This document shows, one piece after another, positions 36,362-48,673 of a DNA stretch of 64,000 nt (the first letter of the stretch is position 1; every line of letters begins with the position of its first letter). The notes below the pieces were generated by a model. That model had not been told where the DNA came from. It saw only the letters and a program-made list of their open reading frames with translations, and ran no database searches. This DNA comes from Cryptomeria japonica. Taxonomy: Eukaryota > Streptophyta > Pinopsida > Cupressales > Cupressaceae. The translations under genes and the position numbers were made by a program. The stretch is taken from assembly GCF_030272615.1 (NCBI RefSeq), contig NC_081414.1, forward strand, positions 656,532,292 to 656,596,291, in the 5' to 3' direction.

Positions 36362-39300
36362 TGTAGTACCCCTACCCTAATCAATTTCTAATCTGAGTTT
36401 AATCTTGGTTAGTTTATCTCCATATTATGTTATAGTCAGATGTTTGATTTAATGCACAGCTGTTGATGTGGTTTTCACACTAGTTGTATGCAAGTTGTTA
36501 AGTGTTCCTATTTCGTGGTATTAATATCGAGCTCACGCTTTCATTAAATTTATATATATATGCATGTATGACTCTTGGTTGCAGGAGATTTCAGGTACAA
36601 CGCCGCATGAGTGCGAGGTTCGTCTTCACCTAGATTTGCAGGTTTGAGTGTACCTCTTTTAATCCTTAGAGTTGGATTAGGTGGTCGTAAGACCCTAGTT
36701 GACCCTAGTCGTGCTCAGGTGAGCATCGTCAGTCGTCGTTGGTAATCCCTTTTTGTTCGGGTTTACAAGTCATCTGTTTGGTTGACTTTCTCGATTTGCA
36801 TGCTTGGTGTCTATGGTTAAATTGATTAATTAGTCCTTAGTAATTATTTTGATTAAATATGTATTTGTGCATTAGAGATTAATGGACTAGATTAATAAGG
36901 ATTTCGTTATGCGATTTTCGTTGATATTGGATTGCTCGTTTGAAATTGGGAGTAAGTTCAATTAAATAGCTGATTTTGAATATTAAATGCATTTTGTATA
37001 TGCTGTCGAAAAAGAAAGTTTTGTATTTAATTGCCATAGATTTAATTGTATTCTGTTGGCTTTTGAAATTAGAAAGGTTAAATTGAATTAAATGAGGAAA
37101 TCAATTTGGAATTGAAAAAAAACAATTTAATTGTTGATATAGTTAGAAAAGAATTAATTTTGAGAATTATTTTTAAATAAAAATTTTAATTCCAAAAATG
37201 GAATATTGGTCAACTCTTCCTTATAACCTAATATTTTTGGGAATTTTTGAGAGGATGGATATTTTTTGAAAATATTTTGTTGGAGAAAGTTTTTGGGATT
37301 GAAATTTGGGGGTCTTTGAGAGGAAGGAGTTCTTCTGGATCTGGCAGGTGGGCTCTCCATCAGCTCTTCCAGGAATGCGTATGAAGGTAGGAATTACCTT
37401 AACTGTTCTTCCTTGATGCCATGGAAATAGTCTGTTGTTGAATGAAAATGCTTGTTGCTAAAAATCCAATCTTCTTAAATTGATTTGAGATTTAATTTTG
37501 GATTTGTGGGTTTAAAAACTATGCATGCCTGGTGTTCTTGCAAAATAGTTGATTCATTGTGTTTAAAAAAACAAAGAAAAAAGAAAACCTTATCATTCTG
37601 GAAATAATATTTTAAGTCTCATTATGAGACTGTTCAAATGGAGGTTTTGCTGTTTGGAATGAAATTTATGAAAACCCTTTTCTCTATTTTCTTTTCTTTT
37701 CAAAAATCGAGTGGGTAAATCAAGTTTTGGTTTTTAAAAAAAAAATGGGGGGCAATGTTAATTGTTTATTTCAAAATTTTATGTAAATCGAAATTTTTGT
37801 TTTAGCAAATAAAACGTTGGTTTGGGGTTTGGAGGGCGGGGAGCGGAGCTCCACCCACCTCCTCCTCCCCTCCCCTTCGCTTGTCCTGCTCACAGTGGCC
37901 GCGGGCTCACTGTGGTGGGCACCACAGTGGCGCCGCCCGCGCGGGTATCTCCTGCGGCTAGGGTTTAGGCGCCCAGACTTCGCTGCCCTTTTAAAATGCT
38001 TTGTTTTTTTAGTTTTTAAAAATGTTTTTTTTTTTAGTGTATTTCTTTTATTCAAAAAACAAAATGCATATAATATTTTTAATATTATTTAATGTTTAAT
38101 ACTTTAGTTAAGTTTTGATTATTAAATATTGGCATTTAAGTAAAAAAATTCAAGTATGATTGGTTATTAATTTATTGTATAATGTTTTTTTAAAAAAATA
38201 TATACAATAGTTAATATTCAAACTCATCTTGTTTTAATGCGTATTTTGGTAATTAAATACTTAATCTGTCCCTTTTGTATTGATTATTAATTTGATTATA
38301 TTTAATCAATTGCGGATTATTAAATATAATCATTTATTAATAGTTAATTTTTGTAATTTTCTTTTTATGCTCAAGGAAACATTTTGTTAATCTGGGAATG
38401 GATTTTCTTTATTTGGCTTCCCTAGATATGTATAATTCCTTGATCTGTATAGTGTAAATTGGTTTTGGAAAAGACAAATGTGTAGGATTTATTTTAAACC
38501 AGTATGTCAATGATGTTTTAATTGAAGATTAAATATCTTAATTAATTGGTTAATGGGTGTTTAAATTATATTCTAGTGAAATTGGTTAAAGAACTCGTTA
38601 TGGCGTATTTTTGTATGTTCGATGCAATGAACCTTAGAGAGTTAGAAAGTCAAGAACAACCTGTATTTAAATGAAGTAGATAACTGCAATCTCTTATAGC
38701 TCATGTAGAAAGCTTGATCGACTTTTAATGTTTAGATCAATTCGGAAAGATTGTATCTATTGAATATTACCTATGCGAGTTTACTTTTGTATTCGCTTTT
38801 GCTTATGTAATGGCAAGTCATGCTTTGTTTGTTAGGACCTTGTCGTATGGAATGATTTGGGGTACCTGTATCAGTCCTCGGTCCCGAGTTGACTGTTGTT
38901 TTGTGGTGGTGTCGTATTTGGTCATATCCTCTATGTGGGTGTCGAATGTTGATTCGTGGTTGACCTTAGTCGGTCAGGTCTCTAGTTTGAGTACCGTCTG
39001 TCAGTGCACCTCGTATGAAGTCATGTTTGCCCAAATGGTGGATTTCTCCATCTTGAACTCCATTCGTCTGACCATGTCTATTCCTTGGTTTTGAGTTCGT
39101 CTGAGTATAGTCTAGTGTCGTATGGGAAAGTGGCTTTCGATTGGGGGCCGCGCCCAGAGTGGCTGCTGGGTAACCCATCGAAAGTGAGTCTAATAAGTGA
39201 TAACCTATCAGTAGATTAGAATGTAATCTCTAAGTAAGATAATGTGCCTCACACATGGGACGAGTGCTAACACAGACTCGACATGCTGTGGGAAGGCCTG

Positions 39301-40532
39301 AAATGGCAAACCATCATCCTTGTTTTCACGAGAGGATGTGTGGGTCCACATGAGGCTTGGATGGGCCGGAAGCTCGGATTAGGTTGCCAGGGTAACCCAG
39401 TGTATGGGGCTGGGACCTATGAAGACTTGCCATGGTAACCATACCAGGTTGTGTGATGACACTTGTCCCTACGTTCGCTAGTGTGTTGTCGTTTTGTCCT
39501 GTTAGGAGCACTTTTGCCAGTCATCCTATTGTCTTTGCCCTTGTGGGTACCTAGTTTCATGTTAGACCTTGGGTGGTGATGACTCAGTTTTGTGGATGCT
39601 CCAATGGACCTTTGTTTTAGCTTTGATTATGTTTAGCTGGATCCTTTTCTTTTCAGGGATCGTTTATGTATTAATTGACCGATGTGGTCATTTGTATATT
39701 GTTATATTTCACCTTGATGGCCAGATTGTAATGGTGTAACCTCTTGTATTCCTAACTTTATTATTTATTAGAGGGGTCTTGCAGTTGAGCAGACCCGGAG
39801 ATGTAGCCCTTTAGGGGTGAACTCCGAGATCATTATGGTGTTATGTGATGTTATTCTCTTATGTTTCCCTTATTCAGCTTTATCATGTATGATTAGCTTA
39901 TGTTAGAATGGATAAGTGGATAAATGGAATTAACTTTAAATGCTTATATGCAGTTCTTCTTGAATGCCTTTTGATCGAATGCATAAGTTGGTTAGATGAG
40001 ATTTATCGTAGATGCTAGTATGCAATCATCTTTTAAAATGCAATAAATTGGTATATGAAAGAATGTAGCTTAGAGTAATGGAACCTATTCAGTTGTGGTT
40101 AGAAAATTAAGCATGCTTGAAAAGATCTCATATGTTTATGATGATTCTAGAGTGATAGAATATTAGAGGTATGGCTTGTATTTCCTATGAAAAGCTTGAA
40201 CGAAGATTATGAATAGATCTTAATGGTTGAACCTTTGCTTGTGATTAATATTTCCATCTTGTGAAAGAAATCATCCTGATTAAGAATTATCTCATTATTA
40301 AGATAATCAACTTACTGGATTAATTGTGGGAGTAAGTGAATTGTGAAATTTAAGTAATCTCGTTGGGAAACTCTTTAGGTGTTAGTTGATGTCTTCCGCT
40401 ATGTAATCTGAATCTTCGATATCTTGTTGTATCTTAATGTGGTGTAACTTTGAAAAAAAAATAAAAAAAATTATTGCACTCTATTCTTGTGTTTTGGCTT
40501 ATCCCTTCGAGGTTTCCTGGCGGGGCATTACA
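36362..40532 (+). repeat. 5' LTR of LARD-like copy 2
   Basis: Starts 'tgtagtacccctaccc' and ends 'ggcggggcattaca'. Compared with the 3' LTR it lacks about 43 bp of G+C-rich sequence near 37918. The breakpoint lies in a short stretch of GTGG/CCAC words, consistent with slippage or a small deletion. Confidence 0.94.
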
Positions 40533-40534
40533 TT

Positions 40535-40547
40535 TGGTATCAGAGCC
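40535..40547 (+). promoter_or_regulatory. Primer-binding site (initiator Met tRNA) of LARD copy 2
   Basis: 'tggtatcagagcc' lies 2 bp after the 5' LTR and is complementary to the 3' end of plant initiator methionine tRNA. Confidence 0.94.
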
Positions 40548-43500
40548 AAGTTGCAAACATTGGGATCTCTAGTGTCATGTGTGGCCTCTATTGGTGTGAG
40601 GTGTATCGACCTTATGTGTATGCTTGTCCTCCTTTTGCATGTGAGTGATTGAGCAGACCTTAACTTGTGTGTGACGTGTGTGTTCACACCTTGGTTTCAC
40701 CTTCTTGATGTTGGTGTTTTGAGTGATTGATCATGCTTTATGTGCATTGTGTGCTTATTGATGTCTTGGTCTACGATTATTCATATTTTGATAGAGAGTC
40801 GTATGTACCTTCCTTTTTGAGTGTTGTACTCTTTAGACTAATCCATTCGGGTTGGTCAGTGCCTGTCTTGATTCTGAAAATGCGAATTGTGTTTGTTTAA
40901 AATTATGATCTAGCTTAGTGTTGTCCACTTGAAGGACTAGTATGGTAGATATTGAATGCTTATTTTGTAGAAAATTAAATGATTATCTCCATTCCTCTCT
41001 CTCTTTCTGGAAATTAAAATGATTAGGATATGTGTAATTAGCTCTGATTTGAGTTTTTGTGTTTGTGAGAGAAAGGGTGTGACTTCTTGAACCCTTGTGT
41101 GAGCCTTATGACGCTTATGTGTTTTTAGATTATTAAAGGGGCTATGGGTTTTAAAGTTCATATTGGTTATTGGGAGAAAACTGTATGTGTACGTTTAAAG
41201 AATTCTCCATGTGTATGTTGTAGGAGTAGCATGATTAAATTCTACCTTAGTAAGGTGCATTGCTATGCGAATAGTTGAATTATGTGAAACTGTTTGGTTT
41301 GTAGAAGAAGTATTGAAAGGAGCATGTTATTGTAGCTTTGAGAGAGTACTAATGTGTTCCCTGAAATATTGTTTTATGTGTTTCATTAACCAGTTGATTG
41401 AAGATTTATTTTAGCAAATGCTCCATTGAACTCGCTTTTGGGTATATGTAATTACCTTAATGTGTTTAGAAAGTGCGGATGAAAAGCTTGTTTGATGTGC
41501 ATGCCTTAATATGTTTTAATCGGGTGATAGCTCCTTGCTTAACTTTTGATCGTAATGTGATTTCTATAATAGGTTGCAAACTATGGCATGTGTTTGTATT
41601 GTATTATATAGTGAGTGTTCTTAAGAGGTCTTGCATTATCGAAAAGATTGCCTGTCTTGATCTCTGTTTTCTTTGGAAAACTAGAACCTCCTGTTGCAAC
41701 CATAATTATTGGAAGTGTTTTGTTAGGCTGGTTGTCATCCTTCTTAACGGTAGCGAAATGAAAACCGTGTAATTAAAATGATAGGCTTATAGTGAGAAAT
41801 TTTATATTATAGTGTGATCTTGATTGATCTTGCGTTTTTTTTGTAGGAAATAGTTTGGTTATCAAACTCTCTTTCCCTTCTCTTTGCCTAATCATAAGAT
41901 TTTTTAGAAATGGTATTAAAGAATGCATCGATTTAAATAGAATGTTTATAAAACATGTGAAATTGTACTATTGCATTTTGGCTTCATAGTGATAGATGAA
42001 AGTCCTCTTTGGGAAAAGAATTTGCTTAGCTAGTAATTTAGTTACGGATGCATAGTGAAATTTGAGAAAGATATAGGAATGATGTTATTTCCCTATGTAA
42101 TTGTGAATTGTTAATAATTTCAGTACTTGTATCTAGAGTAAACTTGATTCAGTTATTTATATAGAAAGCATAATTAAAATCTTCCTTGAATAGATGTTAG
42201 CGTACTGAAAAGTACTCCCCATAAATGTGACTAAACCAGTACTGGTGTTTTTGTGTGTATTGTAAGAAACCAGTGCTTATTATATGTGCCCATGGATTGG
42301 TGAAGTAATCAACCATGGAGGATATGTTGCCTATGAGTATGGGAAACCATACTGTTTATGTGATGTTGCTTATTTGTTTCCCTGCTAAGTACCAAACCTT
42401 GGGTTGTGGGTAACTTAGTATGTTATGGGGTAGTATTCGAAGTAACCATTCCTTGAATAGTATGCATTGGCGTATGAGTAATGTTGGTGCGAAGCGACTT
42501 TAGCTTCTCTACTTCGAGGAATGATATAGTTGTACTACTAAACTGTATCAAGGGTGTACTCAATACTTTCCCTTTTGATGAATCTATTTATAGGTTTATA
42601 TGTGATAGCCCATTCCTCTCCTCTATTTGAGCATTTGGATGGTGATTCTGGTGTGTAGTGATGGTGTAATTTGGAGAATCCTTTGCCTTGTCTTCATGAA
42701 AGGTAGGTTTATTCACATGTGTTGCCAGTTAGTATGTGTTGGTGGGCATGTGGGTGGACCCTAGTCATGTATACCTCTGACTTACGGCGAGTATCCTTCC
42801 AGATACGTCGCTATGCGGGATGTGACCTGCGCGTGCTTTTTCCGTGAGGTACAATACCATGCGGGATACGTCCATTGCGTGTGTTCTCCGCTTGGGGTAT
42901 TGCCATGCCGCATGACGACGTGATGCGAGGTGATGTCGAGGTGCACACCGCCATGCCATGTGGGTAGTGTGACTAGGTCGCACCATATGATGAGCTACTG
43001 CAATAGCTAGTCAGTTGTTCCTTCCTTCCTCGTTGGTGGCTAGATGCTAGTCACATAGTGATGTTATGTGCAGTTGTGATATTATTTATATTTCTTTGGG
43101 GATCAGCAATTTATTTTACGTTGACTTTGAAGGTTTAGCCACGATATTGTGATCTTTTGCACTTTTGATTTGGTGTTGCAATTCTGGATTATTTTCTTGC
43201 CTTACTGTTGGAAAGTGATGATTTATTATCTTTATTCATCTGTATCTTGGTGGCTAAATTGGTTTATCCTTATTGTTTTCGGATGCTGGTCTTGTGTTGA
43301 TATGTGAAATTCCTCTCCAAGGACGTATGATACGGAATTGGTAGAGTGTGTGCGAGGAAGTAGATGTAGGGAACCTTGAGGATGGGGGTATGTGAGGCTG
43401 TGTTGCAGCTAGGACCCACTACCTACCTATGTGTGGTGACTATCTCTTGGAGGCTAACCACCTTGCTCAACAAGGGATATTCACAAAGGTCTTGTATGGA

Positions 43501-44232
43501 AGGTAGCACTGCTATGGTGTGCCTAGCACCATCGAGCCCTTGAGTGAGATATTGGATATTTATGATCATATTGTGTTCTGAGATCAAGCATAGAGATGCT
43601 GATCATGCATGTTATCTTTGACTGAGCATTAGACATGCTCACATGTGGCCTTTTGTGTTATGCATTCCAGTTATGTGGATGGTTATTATTTGTAACATGG
43701 AGTAAATTGTGTTAACTTGTCACTATGTTATGGGACATAGTCTTTGGAAGGATTTCTTATGCCTAGCAACTGTAAACAATTGAGTTATTTATGTTGCTCT
43801 TATTTCATCAAAGTTAATTTGGTTGTTGAAATTGATATTTAAGCTAGTTCTATTCAATAAAATGTTATGATAAAGATGTCTTGGTAACAGAAATTGGTCA
43901 TGATGCCATGTTTTCTTGTCATTTTTGGTAGATGATTATGGTAATTGTTGTTTACCTCTTTGTAATGCTTTAATTTGGTGTAATGAAAGGGAGAAAATTC
44001 TTGTTTCTCTGCTATGATTGTGGATAATTCCTAGAATATTTTAAGGAATGTATGGATTTAGATGTACCTTGCCAATGGGTAATGGCATTGTAGAGGATTT
44101 AGCAGTAATATTTCATTTGATTATGGAAAGATTTCTATGTGCAATTTCATATTTGTTGAATGAGTTTCAGGGCTGATGCATACGACATGTTCTCCATCTA
44201 GCCTTACGACTTCCAGGAGTAAGTCAGAACCT

Positions 44233-44244
44233 AGGGGGGGAGAA
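44233..44244 (+). promoter_or_regulatory. Polypurine tract of LARD copy 2
   Basis: 'aggggggg' plus 'agaa' directly precedes the 3' LTR and is identical to the tract of copy 1. Confidence 0.88.
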
Positions 44245-47200
44245 TGTAGTACCCCTACCCTAATCAATTTCTAATCTGAGTTTAATCTTGGTTAGTTTAT
44301 CTACATATTATGTTATAGTCAGATGTTTGATTTAATGCACAGCTGTTGATGTGGTTTTCACACTAGTTGTATGCAAGTTGTTAAGTGTTCCTATTTCGTG
44401 GTATTAATATCGGGCTCACGCTTTCATTAAGTTTATATATATATGCATGTATGACTCTTGGTTGTAGGATATTTCAGGTACAACGCTGCATGAGTGCGAG
44501 GTTCCTCTTCACCTGGATTTGCTGGTTTGAGTGTACCTCTTTTAATCCTTAGAGTTGTATTAGGTGGTCGTAAGACCCTAGTTGACCCTAGTCGTGCTCA
44601 GGTGAGCATCGTCAGTCATCGTCGGTAATCCCTTTTTGTTCGGGTTTGCGAGTCATCTGTTTGGTTGACTTTCTTGATTTGCGTGCTTGGTGTGTATGGT
44701 TAAATTGATTAATTAGTCCTTAGTAATTATTTTGATTAAATATGTATTTGTGCATTAGAGATTAATGGACTAGATTAATCGGGATTTCGTTATGCGATTT
44801 TCGTTGATATTGGATTGCTCGTTTTAAATTGGGAGTAAGTTCAATTAAATAGCTGATTTTGAATATTAAATGCATTTTGTATATGCTGTTGAAAAAGTAA
44901 GTTCAATTAAATAGCTGATTTTGAATATTAAATGCATTTTGTATATGTTGTCGAAAAAGAAAGTTTTGTATTTAATTGCCATAGATTTAATTGTATTCTG
45001 TTGGCTTTTGAAATTAGAAAGGTTAAATTGAATTAAATGAGGAAATCAATTTGGAATTGAAAAAAAACAATTTAATTGTTGATATAGTTAGAAAAGAATT
45101 AATTTTGAGAATTATTTTTAAATAAAAATTTTAATTCCAAAAATGGAATTTTGGTCAACTCTTCCTTATAACCTAATATTTTTGGGAATTTTTGAGAGGA
45201 TGGATATTTTTGGAAAATATTTTGTTGGAGAAAGTTTTTGGGATTGAAATTTGGGGGTCTTTGGGAGGAAGGAGTTCTTCTGGATCTGGCAGGTGGGCTC
45301 TCCATCAGCTCTTCCAGGAATGCGTATGAAGGTAGGAATTACCTTAACTGTTCTTCCTTGATGCCATGGAAATAGTCTGTTGTTGAATGAAAATGCTTGT
45401 TGCTAAAAATCCAATCTTCTTAAATTGATTTGAGATTTAATTTTGGATTTGTGGGTTTAAAAACTATGCATGCCTGGTGTTCTTGCAAAATAGTTGATTC
45501 ATTGTGTTTAAAAAAACAAAAAAAAAAAGAAAACCTTATCATTCTGGAAATAATATTTTAAGTCTCATTATGAGACTGTTCAAATGGAGGTTTTGCTGTT
45601 TGGAATGAAATTTATGAAAACCCTTTTCTCTATTTTGTTTTCTTTTGGAAAATGGAGTTTTTGGGTAAATCAAGTTTTGGTTTTAAAAAAAAAAATGGGG
45701 GGCAATGTTAATTGTTTATTTCAAAATTTTATGTAAATCAAAATTTTTGTTTTAGCAAATAAAACGTTGGTCTAGGGTTTGGAGAGCGGGGAGCGGAGCT
45801 CCACCCGCCTCCTCCTCCCCTCCCCTTCGCTTGTCCTGCTCACAGTGGCCGCGGGCTCACTATGGTGGCCGCAGGGGCCGCGGTGGCCACAGGGCACCGC
45901 GGGACCTGCGAGCACCACAGTGGCGCCGCCCGTGCGGGTATCTCCTGTGGCTAGGGTTTAGGCGCCCAGCCTTCGCCACCCTTTTAAAATGCTTTGTTTT
46001 TTTAGTTTTTAAAAATGTTTTTTTTTAAATGTATTTTTTTTATTCAAAAAAAAAAATGCATATAATATTTTTAATATTATTTAATGTTTAATACTTTTGT
46101 TAAGTTTTGATTATTAAATATTGGCATTTAAGTAAAAAAATTCAAGTATGATTGGTTATTAATTTATTGTATAATGTTTTTTAAAAAACTAAAATACAAT
46201 AGTTAATATTCAAACTCATCTTGTTTTAATGCGTATTTTGGTAATTAAATACTTAATCTGTCTCTTTTATATTGATTATTAATTTGATTATATTTAATCA
46301 ATAGCGGATTATTAACTATATTCATTTATTAATAGTTATTTTTGTAATTTTCTTTTTATGCTCAAGGAAACATTTTGTTAATCTGGGAATGGATTTTCTT
46401 TATTTGGCTTCCCTAGATATGTATAATTTCTTGATCTATATAGTGTAAATTGGTTCTGGAAAAGACAAATGTGTAGGATTTATTTTAAACCAGTACGTCA
46501 ATGATGTTTTAATTGAAGATTAAATATCTTAATTAATTGGTTAATGGGTGTTTAAATTATATTCTAGTGAAATTGGTTAAAGAACTCATTATGGCGTATT
46601 TTTGTATGTTCGATACAATGAACCTTAGAGAGTTAGAAAATCAAGAACAACCTATATTTAAATGAAGTAGATAACTGCAATCTCTTATAGCTCATGTAGA
46701 AAGCTTGATCGACTTTTAAAGTTTAGATCAATTCAGAAAGATTGTATCTGTTGAATATTACCTATGCGAGTTTACTTCTGTATTCGCTTTTGCTTATGTA
46801 ATGGCAAGTCATGCTTTGTTTGTTAGGACCCTATCGTATGGAATGATTTGGGGTACCTGTATCAGTCCTCGGTCCCGAGTTGACTGTTGTTTTGTGGTGG
46901 TGTCGTATTTGGTCATATCCTCTATATGGGTGTCGAATGTTGATTCGTGGTTGACCTTAGTCGGTCAGGTCTCTAGTTTGAGTACCGTCTGTCAGTGCAC
47001 CTCGTATGAAGTCATGTTTGATCAAATGGTGGATTTCTCCATCTTGAAATCCGTTCATTTGACCATGTCTATTCCTTGGTTTTGAGTTCGTCTGAGTATA
47101 GTCTAGTGTCGTTTGGGAAAGTGGCTTTCGATTGGGGGCCGCACCCAAAGTGGCTGCTGGGTAACCCATCGAAAGTGAGTCTAATAAGTGATAACCTATC

Positions 47201-48525
47201 AGTAGATTAGAATGTAATATCTAAGTAAGATAATGTGCCTCACACATGGGACGAGTGCTAACAAAGACTCGACATGTTGTGGGAAGGCCTGAAATGGCAA
47301 ACCATCATCCTTGTTTTCATGACAGGATGTGTGGGTCCACATGAGGCTTGGATGGGTCGGAAGCTCGGATTAGGTTGCCAGGGTAACCCAGTGTATGGGG
47401 CCGGGACCTATGAAGACTTGCCATGGTAACCATACCAGGTTGTGTGATGACACTTGTCCCTACGTTCGCTAGTGTGTTGTCGTTTTGTCCTGTTAGGAGC
47501 ACTTTTGTCAGTCGTCCTATTGTCTTTGCCCTTGTGGGTACCTAGTTTCATGTTAGACCTTGGGTGGTGATGACTCAGTTTTGTGGATGCTCCAATGGAC
47601 CTTTTTTTTAGCTTTGATTATGTTCAGCTAGATCCTTTTCTTTTTAGGGATCGTTTATGTATTAATTGACCGATGTGGTGATTTGTATATTGTTATATTT
47701 CGCCTTGATGGCTGGATTGTAATGGTGTAACCTCTTGTATTCCTAACTTTATTATTTATCAGAGGGGTCTTGCAGTTGAGCAGACCCGGAGATGTAGCCC
47801 TTTAGGGGTGAACTCCGAGATCATTATGGTGTTATGTGATGTTATTCTCTTATGTTTCCCTTATTCAGCTTTATCATGTATGATTAGCTTATGTTAGAAT
47901 GGATAAGTGGATAAATGGAATTAACTTTAAATGCTTATATGGAGTTCTTCTTGAATGCCTTTTGATCGAATGCATAAGTGGGTTAGATGAGATTTATCGT
48001 AGATGCTAGTATGCAATCGTCTTTTAAAATGCAATAAATTGGTATATGAAAGAATGTACCTTAGAGTAATGGAATCTATTCGGTTGTGGTTAGAAAATTA
48101 AGCACGCTTGAAAAGATCTCATATGTTTATGATGATTCTAGAGTGATAGAATATTAGAGGTATGGCTTGTATTTCCTATGAAAAGATTGAATGAAGATTA
48201 TGAATAGATCTTAATGGTTGAACCTTTGCTTGTGATTAATATTTCCATCTTGTGAAAGAAATCATCCTGATTAAGAATTATCTCGTTATTAAGATAATCA
48301 GCTTACTGGATTAATTGTGTGAGTAAGTGAATTGTGAAATTTAAGTAATCTCATTGGGAAACTCTTTAGGTGTTAGTTGATGTCTTCCGCTATGTAATCT
48401 GAATCTTTGATATCTTGTTGTATCTTGATGTGGTGTAACTTTGAAAAAATAAAAAATAAAAAATGATTGCACTCTATTCTTGTGGTTTGGCTTATGCCTT
48501 TGGGGTTTCCTGGCGGGGCATTACA
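44245..48525 (+). repeat. 3' LTR of LARD-like copy 2
   Basis: Same ends as the 5' LTR. It is 110 bp longer, mostly because of a 62-bp tandem duplication (44835-44958) and about 43 bp of G+C-rich sequence near 45865-45915 that the 5' LTR has lost. Confidence 0.94.
44835..44958 (+). repeat. 62-bp tandem duplication inside the 3' LTR
   Basis: Two adjacent copies, 44835-44896 and 44897-44958, both starting 'gtaagttcaattaaatagct'. The 5' LTR and both LTRs of copy 1 have a single copy, so the duplication arose after insertion. Confidence 0.9.
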
Positions 48526-48673
48526 TGGACTCTGGGCCGGGTGCTTGCATTTGTTGAATCATTTCTTCATTTAGTCTTCTAACAGGAGGCACATCCTCTG
48601 TCTTAGTCTTCTTTCCCTTAGATTCGACGCTCTTTGCTGCCCTTTTATTTCTAGCTAAACTTGAAGTGTCCAT
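48526..48673 (-). pseudogene. N-terminus of the unrecognised protein family, main copy
   Basis: A minus-strand ATG at 48673-48671 opens a frame starting 'MDTSSLARNKRAAK' followed by 'ESKGKKTKTEDV', a basic start that could act as a nuclear localisation signal (inference). It runs without stops to 'QAPGPES' at the LTR-element junction and continues in frame at 36361 with 'KRLKQHLPRREQLEDRYKEA'. The start codon was chosen as the only ATG upstream of this frame in the local sequence; the region above 48673 does not read as coding. Confidence 0.7.

Larger units (their letters stand above)
40533..44244 (+). other. Internal domain of LARD-like copy 2 (non-coding)
   Basis: No retroelement protein can be read in any frame. 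The sequence is clearly homologous, in reverse orientation, to 11280-14984. A CpG-rich patch at about 42765-42970 is kept in both copies and contains an antisense frame of 64-73 codons in both (see findings). Short frames such as 41473-41772 resemble no family. Confidence 0.85.
36362..48525 (+). mobile_element. LARD-like large non-coding LTR retrotransposon, copy 2
   Basis: Complete 12,164-bp element on the plus strand, same family as 7032-19232 but in the opposite orientation. The LTRs are 4,171 bp (36362-40532) and 4,281 bp (44245-48525), and the internal domain is 3,712 bp. The flanks carry a perfect 5-bp duplication 'tggac' (36357-36361 and 48526-48530). The primer-binding site and polypurine tract are identical to those of copy 1. 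Compared by eye over 38821-38940, the two LTRs differ at 3 of 120 sites, more than in the sampled part of copy 1, so this insertion may be older. It lies inside the unknown protein-family pseudogene and interrupts its coding region. Confidence 0.94.

Noticed and set aside
38810-39094. 94-codon frame repeated at 46801-47085
   Set aside because: Both copies lie in LTRs of the LARD-like element; repetition is due to the LTRs and no family motif is present.
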